The position numbers and the translations under genes were made by a program. Of a stretch of DNA of 64,000 nucleotides, positions 18,559-27,634 are shown piece after piece. This DNA is from Acinetobacter sp. Ac_5812. GTDB taxonomy: Bacteria; Pseudomonadota; Gammaproteobacteria; Pseudomonadales; Moraxellaceae. The stretch is taken from positions 741,084 through 805,083 of the forward strand of contig NZ_LXUK01000022.1 in NCBI RefSeq assembly GCF_013072695.1, in the 5' to 3' direction. How positions within the stretch are numbered: position 1 is the stretch's first letter; every line of letters begins with the position of its first letter. The notes beneath the pieces were generated by a model. That model made no database searches and was not told the origin of the DNA. It worked only from the letters and a program-made list of their open reading frames with translations.

Positions 18559-19875
18559 TCACAACTCACTACGACTACGCCATTTTTCAAATCGAATACG
18601 GGTCTTCACGCCTAGACCTAAAAATGGTTCAGGTGGGTTTAAACTGGGCATACCCGTCACAAATTGAATATCACTTAGCGCTTGAGAGTCTGCACCTACA
18701 ACCAAATCAGCTAAAAGCGTTCCTGAAATTGTGCCCCAAGCTGCTCCAACACCATTGTCACAAGCACTGGCATAAACACCATCTTCTAATTCACCAAAGA
18801 AATTGGTGAAGTTACGAGAAATTGCGTAAACACCGCCCCAAGTATGCGTAAATGGCACATCAGCTAACTCTGGATAACGTGCTAAAAAGGCTTTACGATG
18901 ATCAGCCTGTATCCAGTGCCGATTATCATCACTGACATTGGCACCGTATTTCGGTACATGTTTATAAGTATTACGGATCAAGATACGACGATCTGCTGTC
19001 ATACGTAATGTTGTTCCAGCATGGTCGGCAGGCGTCAATCCCCAATTGAGTTCACCCAAATAAATTTTCATTTCTTGATCAGTCAGCGGTCTCGTCCAAC
19101 TTGCAAAGGTCATGACAGGTAATAAACGGTTTTTGAGATAACCAAATTCACGCGTGAAAATACTTGTTGCTAGAAGGATTTTAGGCGTGGTGATTAGGCC
19201 ATGATCACCTTGTAATACCCATTGATTATTATTTCTTTTCAAATCACGGATTGGTGATTGCTCTAATAATTCAACATTAGCTGGTAGATTATCCCCCATA
19301 CCTCTTACTAGTGCTGCTGGTTGCATTAAGTAAGAGCCAGGGGTAAAAATTGCACGACTGTAAAAATCTGAACCTAATACTTTTTTCAGCTCAGCTTTTT
19401 CGACCCAACGGTATGGCTCACCCAAATCTTTCATCAAGTGTTCAAAATGATTGAGATGAACTTCACCTCTTTCACCTACTGCACCTTGGTATTTGCCAAC
19501 TGCAGACCATTGGCAATCAATGTTATGGTGCTCTACTAAGCCTTGTAATTGAGCAATTGCCGATCGGTTTAGACTTAATAATTTTTGTTTATGCGAAGGA
19601 TCCGGATGTGATAATGCAAATTTATGCGGTAAATCAATCACAAATCCTGAATTACGACCTGAGGCACCTTCAGCGATACGTTGTGCATCCACTAGAATAA
19701 TGCGGGCATTCGGCTTGAGTTCTGCCAATCTACGAGCTGCGGCTAATCCAGCAAAACCCGCTCCAATAATGGCATAGTCTGCTTTTTGTGGACCGATTAA
19801 CTTTTTAACAGGACCCGCTGGAGGCAATGCCGCATACCAACCACAGGTACTATCATCATTTGGTAAAGCAATCAT
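18559..19875 (-). CDS. DAO-type FAD-dependent oxidoreductase (PuuB-like)
   Basis: A 438-residue flavoprotein of the D-amino-acid oxidase/glycine oxidase fold. The FAD motif DYAIIGAGFAGLAAARRL is near residue 34, followed by EGASGRNSGFVIDLP, the pattern of gamma-glutamylputrescine oxidases and related N-methyl amine oxidases. Near the C-terminus are HTWGGVYAISR and ACDNGVGAAWGTISG. The start overlaps the previous stop by four bases (ATGA), so translation is coupled. In this cluster it may demethylate or deaminate an amine formed downstream of the Rieske oxygenase; that is inference. Confidence 0.82.
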   Translation of the reverse strand: MIALPNDDSTCGWYAALPPAGPVKKLIGPQKADYAIIGAGFAGLAAARRLAELKPNARIILVDAQRIAEGASGRNSGFVIDLPHKFALSHPDPSHKQKLLSLNRSAIAQLQGLVEHHNIDCQWSAVGKYQGAVGERGEVHLNHFEHLMKDLGEPYRWVEKAELKKVLGSDFYSRAIFTPGSYLMQPAALVRGMGDNLPANVELLEQSPIRDLKRNNNQWVLQGDHGLITTPKILLATSIFTREFGYLKNRLLPVMTFASWTRPLTDQEMKIYLGELNWGLTPADHAGTTLRMTADRRILIRNTYKHVPKYGANVSDDNRHWIQADHRKAFLARYPELADVPFTHTWGGVYAISRNFTNFFGELEDGVYASACDNGVGAAWGTISGTLLADLVVGADSQALSDIQFVTGMPSLNPPEPFLGLGVKTRIRFEKWRSRSEL

Positions 19876-21245
19876 TTTGTTATTCCTTTAACTTGAACTG
19901 TGGATGAACAGGAATCTAATTTTTCAAGCCACTCAGTACGGTGGTGTTGTAATTGACGTCCGAGCAAGGCAAAGCCTGTTAACTTGCCTTGTTCATTGTA
20001 GAAACCAGCAGCAAACTCTCCGTCATGCTTTTCCACTCTCCACTCACCTATCCCCATTGCAGGTAAGACTGATAACGGCAAAATTGGAGTTTTTACTAAA
20101 ACTGGTGTTGATTTCAGATCCGCAGCAGTTGACTGGCCTAAAAGGTTATTCACCAAAGCAGGTAAGGCTTGCGTGATTGGATTGATATATGGCGCCCACT
20201 GACCATTCACTTCAGCACAATCTCCCAAAGCAAAAATCGTAGGATCGCTACTGCGGTGATCTAGTCCCGTACAGATTCCGCGTGCTGTTTCTAGGCCAGC
20301 GGCTTGAGCAAGTGCAATATTGGGTCTCAGGCCCACTGCACTTAATACCACATCAGTTTCAACGGATTGACCATCCTGGAGAGTTAATTGGTAATGACCA
20401 TTAGCTGATTGAATAGAACGGATACTATTTTGTAATTTCCACTCTACGCCTAACTCACTTAGCGCATTTTGTAATGCATGACCTAGAGGTTCTGGAATAA
20501 GACGTTCCATTGCCCATTTGCCAAGCCCTACAACCGTAACTTTAATGCCATATGCAGCTAAATCATTTGCGAACTCACAACCAATCAGACCATCCCCAAG
20601 AATTGTGACGTGTTGTTTATCTGATAATTGCTGACGAAAACGGCGATAATCCGCGAGGTCATTTACGCTTATAGTTGCCGTAGAATCGCCATCAATCGGA
20701 ATGACAACTGGTGTTGCACCTGTAGCAAGTACGAGTCTGCCGTAAGGATAATTACCAATTGTGGTTTGAAGCTTTTTATTTTCCCTATCAATATGAGTCA
20801 CTTTGGTATGTGGATAAACGCGGATATTTAAACGTTGTTCCCAGCTCAGAACAGATTCACGAACTAGACTATCTCCATCTTTACCTAATGCCAAAGCATT
20901 CGATAATGCGGGTTTGCTATATAGAGCACCATCATCAGCAGTAAATACGGTAATAGACAAGTCTGCAGATTTGGCACGTAAAGCCGAAGCCAATTGATAA
21001 CCCGCATGACCGCTACCAATAATCACCACGGGTTCAATCAATGCAGCTGCTACTTGAGGGATTTCGTCCTCCTCAACATCTGTGATATCGAGCATTTCAA
21101 AATCAGCTTTACCCACCTGACATTCTGGACACATCCAGTCATCAGGAACATCTTCCCACTTCGTTCCTGGTGCTATCCCATCATCAGGCCAGCCTTTCGC
21201 TTCATCATAGATCCAGCCACAGACAATACATAACCACTTTCTCAT
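19872..21245 (-). CDS. Rubredoxin-rubredoxin reductase fusion
   Basis: A 457-residue electron-transfer protein. Residues 1-55 are a rubredoxin with iron ligands C6, C9, C39 and C42 (CIVCG and CPEC). After an acidic linker, residues from about 71 form an NAD(P)H:FAD rubredoxin/ferredoxin reductase with FAD motif GSGHAG and NAD motif GDGLIG. In Acinetobacter the alkane-oxidation rubredoxin and its reductase are separate genes, so the fusion is notable. Its place between the aldehyde dehydrogenase and the DAO-type oxidase suggests that it supplies electrons to the Rieske oxygenase in place of a usual ferredoxin-type reductase. Confidence 0.87.
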   Translation of the reverse strand: MRKWLCIVCGWIYDEAKGWPDDGIAPGTKWEDVPDDWMCPECQVGKADFEMLDITDVEEDEIPQVAAALIEPVVIIGSGHAGYQLASALRAKSADLSITVFTADDGALYSKPALSNALALGKDGDSLVRESVLSWEQRLNIRVYPHTKVTHIDRENKKLQTTIGNYPYGRLVLATGATPVVIPIDGDSTATISVNDLADYRRFRQQLSDKQHVTILGDGLIGCEFANDLAAYGIKVTVVGLGKWAMERLIPEPLGHALQNALSELGVEWKLQNSIRSIQSANGHYQLTLQDGQSVETDVVLSAVGLRPNIALAQAAGLETARGICTGLDHRSSDPTIFALGDCAEVNGQWAPYINPITQALPALVNNLLGQSTAADLKSTPVLVKTPILPLSVLPAMGIGEWRVEKHDGEFAAGFYNEQGKLTGFALLGRQLQHHRTEWLEKLDSCSSTVQVKGITK

Positions 21246-21272
21246 CTTGTCTATTTCCTTATTTCTTACACA

Positions 21273-22703
21273 TTACACGCTATGTCTCAAACGAATACCG
21301 ATGTTACGAGTCTGAACATAACTGTAGATGGCTTCCTGCCCTTTTTCACGACCAAAACCTGATAAGCCCACGCCACCAAACGGTGTTTCAATACCACCTG
21401 CAAACCATTCGTTAATAAAGACCTGACCAGCAATAAGACGATTTGCAACTCGAAGTGTTTGATTTAGATTTTCACCAAACACACCAGCAACAAGACCGAA
21501 GTCCGTGCCATTAGCAATTGCAACTGCTTGGTCTTCATCATCAAAAGGCATGATCACCATGACTGGACCAAACACTTCTTCCTGAGCAATCGACATGTCA
21601 TCTTTTGCTTCAATAATCGTAGGTAAGACAAAATAGCCGTCTAGATCTGCTGCTCTACCACCTGTTAAGATTTTTGCACCTTCTTCACGCGCTTTATCAA
21701 TCATGGCAAGAATCTGTTGCTGCTGATCTTTAGAAACAACTGGTGTAAGTTCGGCATTACTTTCACCAATTCCTATTGTTAGGCTTTCTGCAAGATTAAC
21801 GACCGCTGCTTTAACTTCTTCATAGCGACTACGGTGTACTAATAACCGTGACATTGCTGAGCAGACTTGCCCTGAGTTATAAAAAATTCCGACTTTAACA
21901 CTACGCAGTAACTGTTCTAAATCAACATCTGCAAAAGCGATAGCCGCTGACTTACCACCTAACTCCATTACAGCAGGTGTTGCACGTTCAGCCGCATCTT
22001 TCAAAATGTGTTGGCCTGTTGCAACGGAACCTGTGAATACAATCTGATTGGTCTCTTGGTGTTTAACCAAATGAGTACCCACTTCGGAGCCTTTACCGCA
22101 CAGTAAGTTCACTGCACCTTGTGGAAAACCAGCTTGCTCAATGGCTTTGATGAGTAAAACCATTCCTAACGGCGAAACTTCGGGTGACTTGATCACCACG
22201 GCATTACCAGCTGCTAAAGCTGGTGCAAGTGAACGTGCACAGATCGAAACAGGAAAGTTCCAAGGTACGATCTGAACCGATACACCCATTGGAATATACG
22301 AAGTGAAATCAATATAATCTTTACCTAAAGGGACTGAGATTCCTTCAATTTTATCTGCCATACCTGCGTAGTATTCAAAATAACGAGCTGCTTCATCGAA
22401 TTCTTCACGTGCCGTATCAACATTTTTACCGTTTTCACGACATAGGATTAATGCGCCCTCTTCTGCAATTTCACGAATTGCTTCTGCTGCTTTTAACATC
22501 CAAGTTGTACGTTGTGCAGGACGTACATCAGTTAAAGCACCACTGTTTACACAAGCTCTAGCCGCAGCCATTGCTGCATCTGCATCTTCGATACTTGCTC
22601 GAGCTACGGTTGCAAAAACATGAGCTGTTGCAGGGTTGATCACCTCAAATTGGCGTGCAGCATCTCGCCACTGACCATTCACATAGTTCAGATAATGTTG
22701 CAT
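21273..22703 (-). CDS. NAD(P)-dependent aldehyde dehydrogenase
   Basis: A 476-residue member of the aldehyde dehydrogenase superfamily, betaine-aldehyde-like. N149 (PWNFP), general base E247 (MELGGKS) and nucleophile C281 (GQVCS) are all present, so it should be active. It begins two bases after the Rieske oxygenase gene stops, which implies tight coupling. It probably oxidises an aldehyde set free by the oxygenase or the amine oxidase. Confidence 0.88.
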   Translation of the reverse strand: MQHYLNYVNGQWRDAARQFEVINPATAHVFATVARASIEDADAAMAAARACVNSGALTDVRPAQRTTWMLKAAEAIREIAEEGALILCRENGKNVDTAREEFDEAARYFEYYAGMADKIEGISVPLGKDYIDFTSYIPMGVSVQIVPWNFPVSICARSLAPALAAGNAVVIKSPEVSPLGMVLLIKAIEQAGFPQGAVNLLCGKGSEVGTHLVKHQETNQIVFTGSVATGQHILKDAAERATPAVMELGGKSAAIAFADVDLEQLLRSVKVGIFYNSGQVCSAMSRLLVHRSRYEEVKAAVVNLAESLTIGIGESNAELTPVVSKDQQQQILAMIDKAREEGAKILTGGRAADLDGYFVLPTIIEAKDDMSIAQEEVFGPVMVIMPFDDEDQAVAIANGTDFGLVAGVFGENLNQTLRVANRLIAGQVFINEWFAGGIETPFGGVGLSGFGREKGQEAIYSYVQTRNIGIRLRHSV

Positions 22704-22704
22704 G

Positions 22705-23895
22705 TTAGGCCTCCAACGCAGCTTTGGCCTGAGTAGCTAACCACTTTTGGAAAAAGTGTGTTGGTAAATCCATTTCTGGTGAAAAAACACCTCCACCAAA
22801 GCCTGGAGAATGACGACCTTTCTGCATATTTTCGACAGCAAAAACATCTTCAGCAAAAACCACCTTCCATGATTCCAATGTTGCTTCACGGCATGCATCA
22901 TATTTGGCATTTAAAGATTCATCGCTGACGTAATATAAACGGAGCCTTTCTATGGTCTGTTCTGGTGCAATTGGATCAATCATCATGGCAAATGCATGAT
23001 CAGCTTGAATACCTAACAATACGTTTGGAAATACAGCAACATATTCTGCATGGCGTAGTTGATCTTCAGGCCAACTTGGGAATTTTGGTAAATGGGTGCC
23101 TGCTGTCGCTGATAGGTTGTATTTATAACTCCCCTGACCTGCAAAACGATCTTCGAACATGATGTTGTAATGATCTTCAAGCTTAGAATAGGTATTTAAT
23201 GCCGGATGCACCCAAGGCAAATGATAGGCTTCACAATAATTTTCAACGGTAAGCTTCCAATTGCTTTTTACTGGTAGTTCAAAATGTGAACCCACATTAC
23301 TACTGCGAATAAGCTCTAAACCATTTTCACCTAGGAAAGGCTTCCAACGCTGCATTAATGGTGCAATATGAGCTTCAAAAGATGCGGCATCACCAGAAAT
23401 ATTAACGAAGACCATATCCATCCAGATCGCAGAACGGAGTGCCTTCAAACCATGTTTTTCACATTTAAAGCGTTCATCTTTGTGCTGGCCAATTCCACCG
23501 ACATGCGGAGTACCTTTTAAATTACCATTCAGGTCATAACTCCATGAATGATATGGACAGCGAATAACGCCTTCAATCGTACCTTCATCATGTACCAGTT
23601 GCATGCCACGATGGCTGCATACATTATGAAATACTTGAACTAAGCCATCACGGTTACGCATCATGACCAGTGGCATACCCATAAAATTCACGGGCTTTAC
23701 ATAACTATTTTTGGGTAAATCTGAAGCAAAACCCACACACACCCATGTTTTACTTATAATATTGTCGCGTTCGAAATTAAAATATTCATTGCTGGTATAA
23801 GCTAAATTGGGCATACCATTAGATTCAGTAATTGGATTTAAAACATTATCAACTTGCTGAACCGTAATTAATTGTTGGCTAACTCGACTATTCAT
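22705..23895 (-). CDS. Rieske non-heme iron oxygenase alpha subunit (choline/carnitine/betaine monooxygenase-like)
   Basis: A 396-residue oxygenase. Start at ATG 23893-23895 (MNSRVSQQL), which has a GGGAG site; the longer frame lacks one. Rieske [2Fe-2S] ligands are C93, H95, C113 and H116 (CSHRG and CPYHSW). The mononuclear iron is held by H225, H230 and D350, and E218 sits at the bridging position (VENYCEAYH). As I recall, carnitine oxygenase CntA also has Glu where dioxygenases have Asp. The C-terminal VENMQKGRHSPGFGGG pattern is like plant choline monooxygenase and bacterial betaine demethylases. Oxidative attack on a quaternary ammonium or related compound is the likely role; the substrate is unknown. 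Confidence 0.88.
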   Translation of the reverse strand: MNSRVSQQLITVQQVDNVLNPITESNGMPNLAYTSNEYFNFERDNIISKTWVCVGFASDLPKNSYVKPVNFMGMPLVMMRNRDGLVQVFHNVCSHRGMQLVHDEGTIEGVIRCPYHSWSYDLNGNLKGTPHVGGIGQHKDERFKCEKHGLKALRSAIWMDMVFVNISGDAASFEAHIAPLMQRWKPFLGENGLELIRSSNVGSHFELPVKSNWKLTVENYCEAYHLPWVHPALNTYSKLEDHYNIMFEDRFAGQGSYKYNLSATAGTHLPKFPSWPEDQLRHAEYVAVFPNVLLGIQADHAFAMMIDPIAPEQTIERLRLYYVSDESLNAKYDACREATLESWKVVFAEDVFAVENMQKGRHSPGFGGGVFSPEMDLPTHFFQKWLATQAKAALEA

Positions 23896-24027
23896 CTGAT
23901 GATCTCCCTTATATTTGAACGAATGCAGAACTCCCTGCGCTGAGATGATTTGCACACTCTGCTATTTCTTTGGAGATTGTGTTAAATATCGAGTTGTCTC
24001 ACAAACGACTTTTTAGCTAGGTATCTA

Positions 24028-24042
24028 TGAGTTTTAATCATG
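24028..24042 (-). promoter_or_regulatory. 15-bp operator copy facing the Rieske operon
   Basis: Read on the minus strand this is CATGATTAAAACTCA, identical to the word at 24292-24306 on the plus strand. It contains a T-N11-A LysR-type box and ends about 133 bp before the Rieske gene start. Likely target of the LysR regulator at 27635. Confidence 0.6.
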
Positions 24043-24291
24043 CTCTTCAGATTTATTTTTTATGATCAACTTAAATATTAAAAAATAGAGTTCTTTGAAA
24101 AATCGAAGAATGATCCATCATTAATAAAAAATTGTTGTTGAAATTCCCTTATTAGAATGAGGGGGATTCTTCATATAAATTCTCTCCCGCTTGCTCGTAA
24201 CGACGCTCATCCATTTAAAAAAGAAAAGGAACTTTCATTGCGAATTCAATACAGCTCAAAAATGACTTATGCAAGAGTTCTCATCATCTCC

Positions 24292-24306
24292 CATGATTAA
24301 AACTCA
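24292..24306 (+). promoter_or_regulatory. 15-bp operator copy facing the BCCT gene
   Basis: CATGATTAAAACTCA, a perfect inverted copy of the sequence at 24028-24042, located about 115 bp before the BCCT start. Same orientation relative to its gene as the partner site. Confidence 0.6.
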
Positions 24307-24420
24307 CTGATGAATGAGAATAAATCAGTTGAGTGTTCTTCCTCCTCATTACTACTCTGTATTATTCGCATCTGATAGCTAATAGTTTTTAGTTATTTGC
24401 AACGCATCCAAGGAGGAGTT

Positions 24421-26085
24421 ATGCGTACGACAACAGGGGCTACTGATTCTCATTCAGTCGTTTCAATAATTTCAAAAGTATTTGTAGTTGCATTCGTTAT
24501 ATTTTGTGCTGTTTTCGCAGATTCCGCGGGAAAAATATTCGCCGATTTATCCAGTGTTTTATTACACAATATGAAGTGGTTTATTTTATCTTCTGTTTCA
24601 GCAATGTGCTTTTTCCTGCTGTATGTGATGTGTAGCAGATACGGCTTACTCAAAATCGGGAAAGATACAGATCAACCTGAATATAGCTATTTTGCATGGA
24701 TCTCCATGCTATTTTCTTGTGCTATGGGAGTTGGTTTGGTGTTTTGGGGTGTCGCCGAACCGATGAACCATTATGCAAGCAACCCTTTTACCAAAGGCTT
24801 AACCGATGAAGCAGCCAGTATGGCAATGCAAATTTCCTATTTTCATTGGGGTTTACACGCTTGGTCGATTTATTGTTTAGCCGCTTTAGCCATTGCCTAC
24901 TTTTCATTTCGCAAAGGCTTACCCTTTTCCTTACGTTCAATTTTGCATCCCATCATTGGTGATCGTATTTATGGTCCAATCGGGCATATCGTTGACATAC
25001 TTGTGATTATTATTACAACCTTCGGCATTTCACAAACACTCGCCATCGGTGTATTACAGATTAATGCAGGCTTGCATAAAGTTTTTGATATAGAAGTCAG
25101 CGTTACTGTTCAATTTATTCTCATGATTTCATTGTCGAGTATTGCAACCTTCTCAGTTGTGCGTGGTATTGGCACAGGTATGCGCCGTCTTTCAGAAGTT
25201 AATATTATCTTATCCATCCTACTCATTTTGATTCTGATGTTTATCGGCCCTGCACGCTATATCACCAATTCATATATCGAAGGCATTGGCAACTATACAT
25301 CGCACTTTATTGGGATGAGTTTATGGAGTGATGCCCAAAAAGATTCAGAATGGCAAAACTGGTGGACCGCTTTCTACTGGTTATGGTGGCCAACATGGGC
25401 CCCATTTGTAGGGATGTTTATTGCCAAAATTTCTAAAGGACGTACCATTCGCCAACTCATTTCAGGTGTGCTGATTGTTCCAACTTTAGTGACTTTCTTT
25501 TGGTTTGCAGTATTTGGTGGTTCAGCCCTCAAAATTGAACAAGATGCCCGTAAAAGTTTTGAACAACAAACCGCATTGATTGAAAATCAAATCGCGCCAT
25601 CTACAGACACGATGGTATCTCAAGCATCAACAATCTCACCTGCTGCTGTTGAATTTAAGGGTGGACCCATTGTAAAAGCAACTCAGCAAGATAATACGCT
25701 AGCTGTATTTGAATTATTTAATGCCATAGATAGTGGATTATTCGGATCAATCCTCAGTATGGCGACCTGTCTGTTACTGATTACCTATCTCGTTACTTCT
25801 CAAGATGCTGGTACTCATGTGCTGTGTTTTCTGGATACGCGTTCCGAAAAGGATACACCTATTCGTATTCGAATCATTTGGTGTCTATTCGTTACCGCAA
25901 TTAGTTTAGGTTTACTCTATGCAGGTGGCCTAAAAACAATTCAAGCCGCTGTTATTCTATTTGGCTTTCCAATTATCGTTTTTCTCACCATTTCAATGTT
26001 TGCCTTAATGAAGGCATTTAAACAGGAATACATTGCCAATATTGCGGTTGTAACAAAGCATCCACCAAGTGAACTAAAAGATTAA
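24421..26085 (+). CDS. BCCT family betaine/carnitine/choline-type transporter
   Basis: A 554-residue secondary transporter with 12 hydrophobic segments, for substrates with a quaternary ammonium or sulfonium head. The ATG at 24421 has a near-perfect AAGGAGGAG site. The family signature is clear: AMGVGLVFWGVAEP in the third segment and WWTAFYWLWWPTWAPFVG followed by ISKGRTIRQL around the eighth, with aromatic residues of the substrate cage. It is divergent from the Rieske operon and upstream of a DddP-like gene, which points to uptake of a betaine, carnitine-like compound or DMSP for catabolism rather than osmoprotection. Confidence 0.92.
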   Translation: MRTTTGATDSHSVVSIISKVFVVAFVIFCAVFADSAGKIFADLSSVLLHNMKWFILSSVSAMCFFLLYVMCSRYGLLKIGKDTDQPEYSYFAWISMLFSCAMGVGLVFWGVAEPMNHYASNPFTKGLTDEAASMAMQISYFHWGLHAWSIYCLAALAIAYFSFRKGLPFSLRSILHPIIGDRIYGPIGHIVDILVIIITTFGISQTLAIGVLQINAGLHKVFDIEVSVTVQFILMISLSSIATFSVVRGIGTGMRRLSEVNIILSILLILILMFIGPARYITNSYIEGIGNYTSHFIGMSLWSDAQKDSEWQNWWTAFYWLWWPTWAPFVGMFIAKISKGRTIRQLISGVLIVPTLVTFFWFAVFGGSALKIEQDARKSFEQQTALIENQIAPSTDTMVSQASTISPAAVEFKGGPIVKATQQDNTLAVFELFNAIDSGLFGSILSMATCLLLITYLVTSQDAGTHVLCFLDTRSEKDTPIRIRIIWCLFVTAISLGLLYAGGLKTIQAAVILFGFPIIVFLTISMFALMKAFKQEYIANIAVVTKHPPSELKD

Positions 26086-26113
26086 ATTCTTTAGTTAGAT
26101 ATGAGGACATCCC

Positions 26114-26144
26114 AAGGAGAAGCATTCTAAAAATGATTCTCCTT
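26114..26144. repeat. Stem-loop between BCCT and dddP-like genes
   Basis: AAGGAGAAgCATT / AATGaTTCTCCTT with a five-base loop. No T-run follows on the plus strand, so it is not a standard terminator; it may stabilise or process the bicistronic message. Confidence 0.45.
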
Positions 26145-26251
26145 AAAAAATTAAAATAGCGCTTTAAGGACTTATCCAAGAAACAACTTAATAGCAGATC
26201 GAGATGATTCACTCATTGGCGATTACTAAGCATATTATTCAAGGAAATTGA

Positions 26252-27550
26252 ATGAAAAATAAAAAACCTCACCAAAACCGCATTACTAATCGCCATCCAG
26301 AACATTTAAATATGCATCAAATTGGGCCAGGTGACTTAGCAATATCTGAATGGAATCAGGCTGGTCTTACAATGCCTAATCTCGACCGCATGCATCGGTA
26401 TCGGTTAGATCGCATCTGTAAATTATTAAAACTACATGGGCTAGCAGGCATATTATTATACGATCCTATTAATATCCGTTATGCAACAGGTACAACCAAC
26501 ATGCAAGTCTGGTTGTTACATAATGCAGGACGCTATACCTATATATCTGCTGAAGGTGAAGTCATTCTCTGGGAGTTTGATCACTGTGATTTTTTAGCCG
26601 ATCATTCCAAGGTTGTATCACACATTCGCCCCTCTATCTCATGGTTCTATTTTTGTGCTGGAACTCGAATTGATGAGCAAGTAAAAAAATGGGCGAATGA
26701 AATATATGAGGTGGTTTTACAATTCAGCAAAGGGAATAAAAAAATTGCCATAGATAAGTGCAATGACGAAGGTATTAAAGCATTAGAGCAACTCGGGCTA
26801 AGTATTCAAAATGGTGAAGTCATTATGGAACTTGCACGTGCGATTAAAGGTGAAGACGAAATCAGTGCAATGCGTTGTGCAGTCCATGCTACAGATACAT
26901 CAATAAAAATTATGCATGAGCATTTAGAACCAGGGATTTCAGAACAGCGCTTATGGTCATATTTACATGCTGAAAATATTGCCCGTGGTGGCGAATGGAT
27001 TGAAACGCGTTTGCTCTCCTCAGGCCCACGCTGCAATCCGTGGTATCAGGAGTGTAGTGGACGTATTATCCAAAATGGTGACCTCGTAGGTTTTGATACC
27101 GATCTGATCGGTGCTTATGGCATTTGTGTGGATACTTCTCGGACATGGTTATGTGGAGATAAAGCGCCTACTGCCGAACAAAAAAATATTTATCAAATGG
27201 CATATGATCAAATTCAGTTTAATACCGAATTATTACGCACAGGTATAAGCTTTAAAGAACTTACGCACAATGCTTTACAGTATGATCCAAATCACTATAA
27301 CCATTATTCCTTTCTTTATCATGGTGTAGGCTTATGTGATGAAGCACCTGGTATTTACTTTAAAGAAGCTTGGGAAAGTTATGGTTATGATGGTGTTCTA
27401 GAGGCGAATATGGTTCTGTGTGTTGAAAGTTACGTGGGACATAAGCAAGGTGGGTCAGGCGTTAAACTTGAGAATCAGGTTCTGATTACCGAAAATGGCC
27501 CCGAAATCCTGACCCTATATCCTTTTGAGTCACGTTTGCTGATTAATTAG
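26252..27550 (+). CDS. dddP: M24-family DddP-like enzyme (candidate DMSP lyase)
   Basis: A 432-residue member of the creatinase/Xaa-Pro peptidase (M24) fold. From memory, the DMSP lyase DddP of Roseobacters uses D295, D297, D307, H371, E406 and E421 for metals and D377 for catalysis. Here D282, D284, D294, H357, E392 and E407, plus D363, fall at the same spacings: H to D is 6, H to E is 35 and 50, and only one residue is missing between D294 and H357. Surrounding blocks such as ENIARGGEWIETRLL, FDTDLIGAYGICVD and HGVGLCDEAP also fit. DddP splits DMSP into dimethyl sulfide and acrylate. A different lyase or hydrolase acting on a betaine-like compound cannot be excluded. It lies downstream of the BCCT gene on the same strand. 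Confidence 0.78.
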   Translation: MKNKKPHQNRITNRHPEHLNMHQIGPGDLAISEWNQAGLTMPNLDRMHRYRLDRICKLLKLHGLAGILLYDPINIRYATGTTNMQVWLLHNAGRYTYISAEGEVILWEFDHCDFLADHSKVVSHIRPSISWFYFCAGTRIDEQVKKWANEIYEVVLQFSKGNKKIAIDKCNDEGIKALEQLGLSIQNGEVIMELARAIKGEDEISAMRCAVHATDTSIKIMHEHLEPGISEQRLWSYLHAENIARGGEWIETRLLSSGPRCNPWYQECSGRIIQNGDLVGFDTDLIGAYGICVDTSRTWLCGDKAPTAEQKNIYQMAYDQIQFNTELLRTGISFKELTHNALQYDPNHYNHYSFLYHGVGLCDEAPGIYFKEAWESYGYDGVLEANMVLCVESYVGHKQGGSGVKLENQVLITENGPEILTLYPFESRLLIN

Positions 27551-27556
27551 ATTGTA

Positions 27557-27608
27557 TAAAAGAGCTGTAAAGTTAGATCATCATATTTACTAGTCCGCAG
27601 CTCTTTTA
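27557..27608. terminator. Bidirectional terminator between dddP-like and lysR genes
   Basis: Outer arms AAAAGAGCTG and CAGCTCTTTT enclose inner arms GTAAA/TTTAC. It serves the two convergent genes. Confidence 0.7.
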
Positions 27609-27634
27609 ATTTTTCTCTTTCCAACGAATACAAA

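Larger units (their letters stand above)
23896..24420. other. Divergent control region between the Rieske cluster and the BCCT transporter
   Basis: A 525-bp gap without a gene. It carries two copies of a 15-bp word in opposite orientation (listed separately) and the ribosome sites of both flanking genes. I cannot mark reliable -35/-10 elements. Confidence 0.7.

Noticed and set aside
26114..26144. Hairpin after the BCCT gene as a terminator
   Set aside because: A-rich rather than T-rich sequence follows on the plus strand; kept only as a stem-loop.
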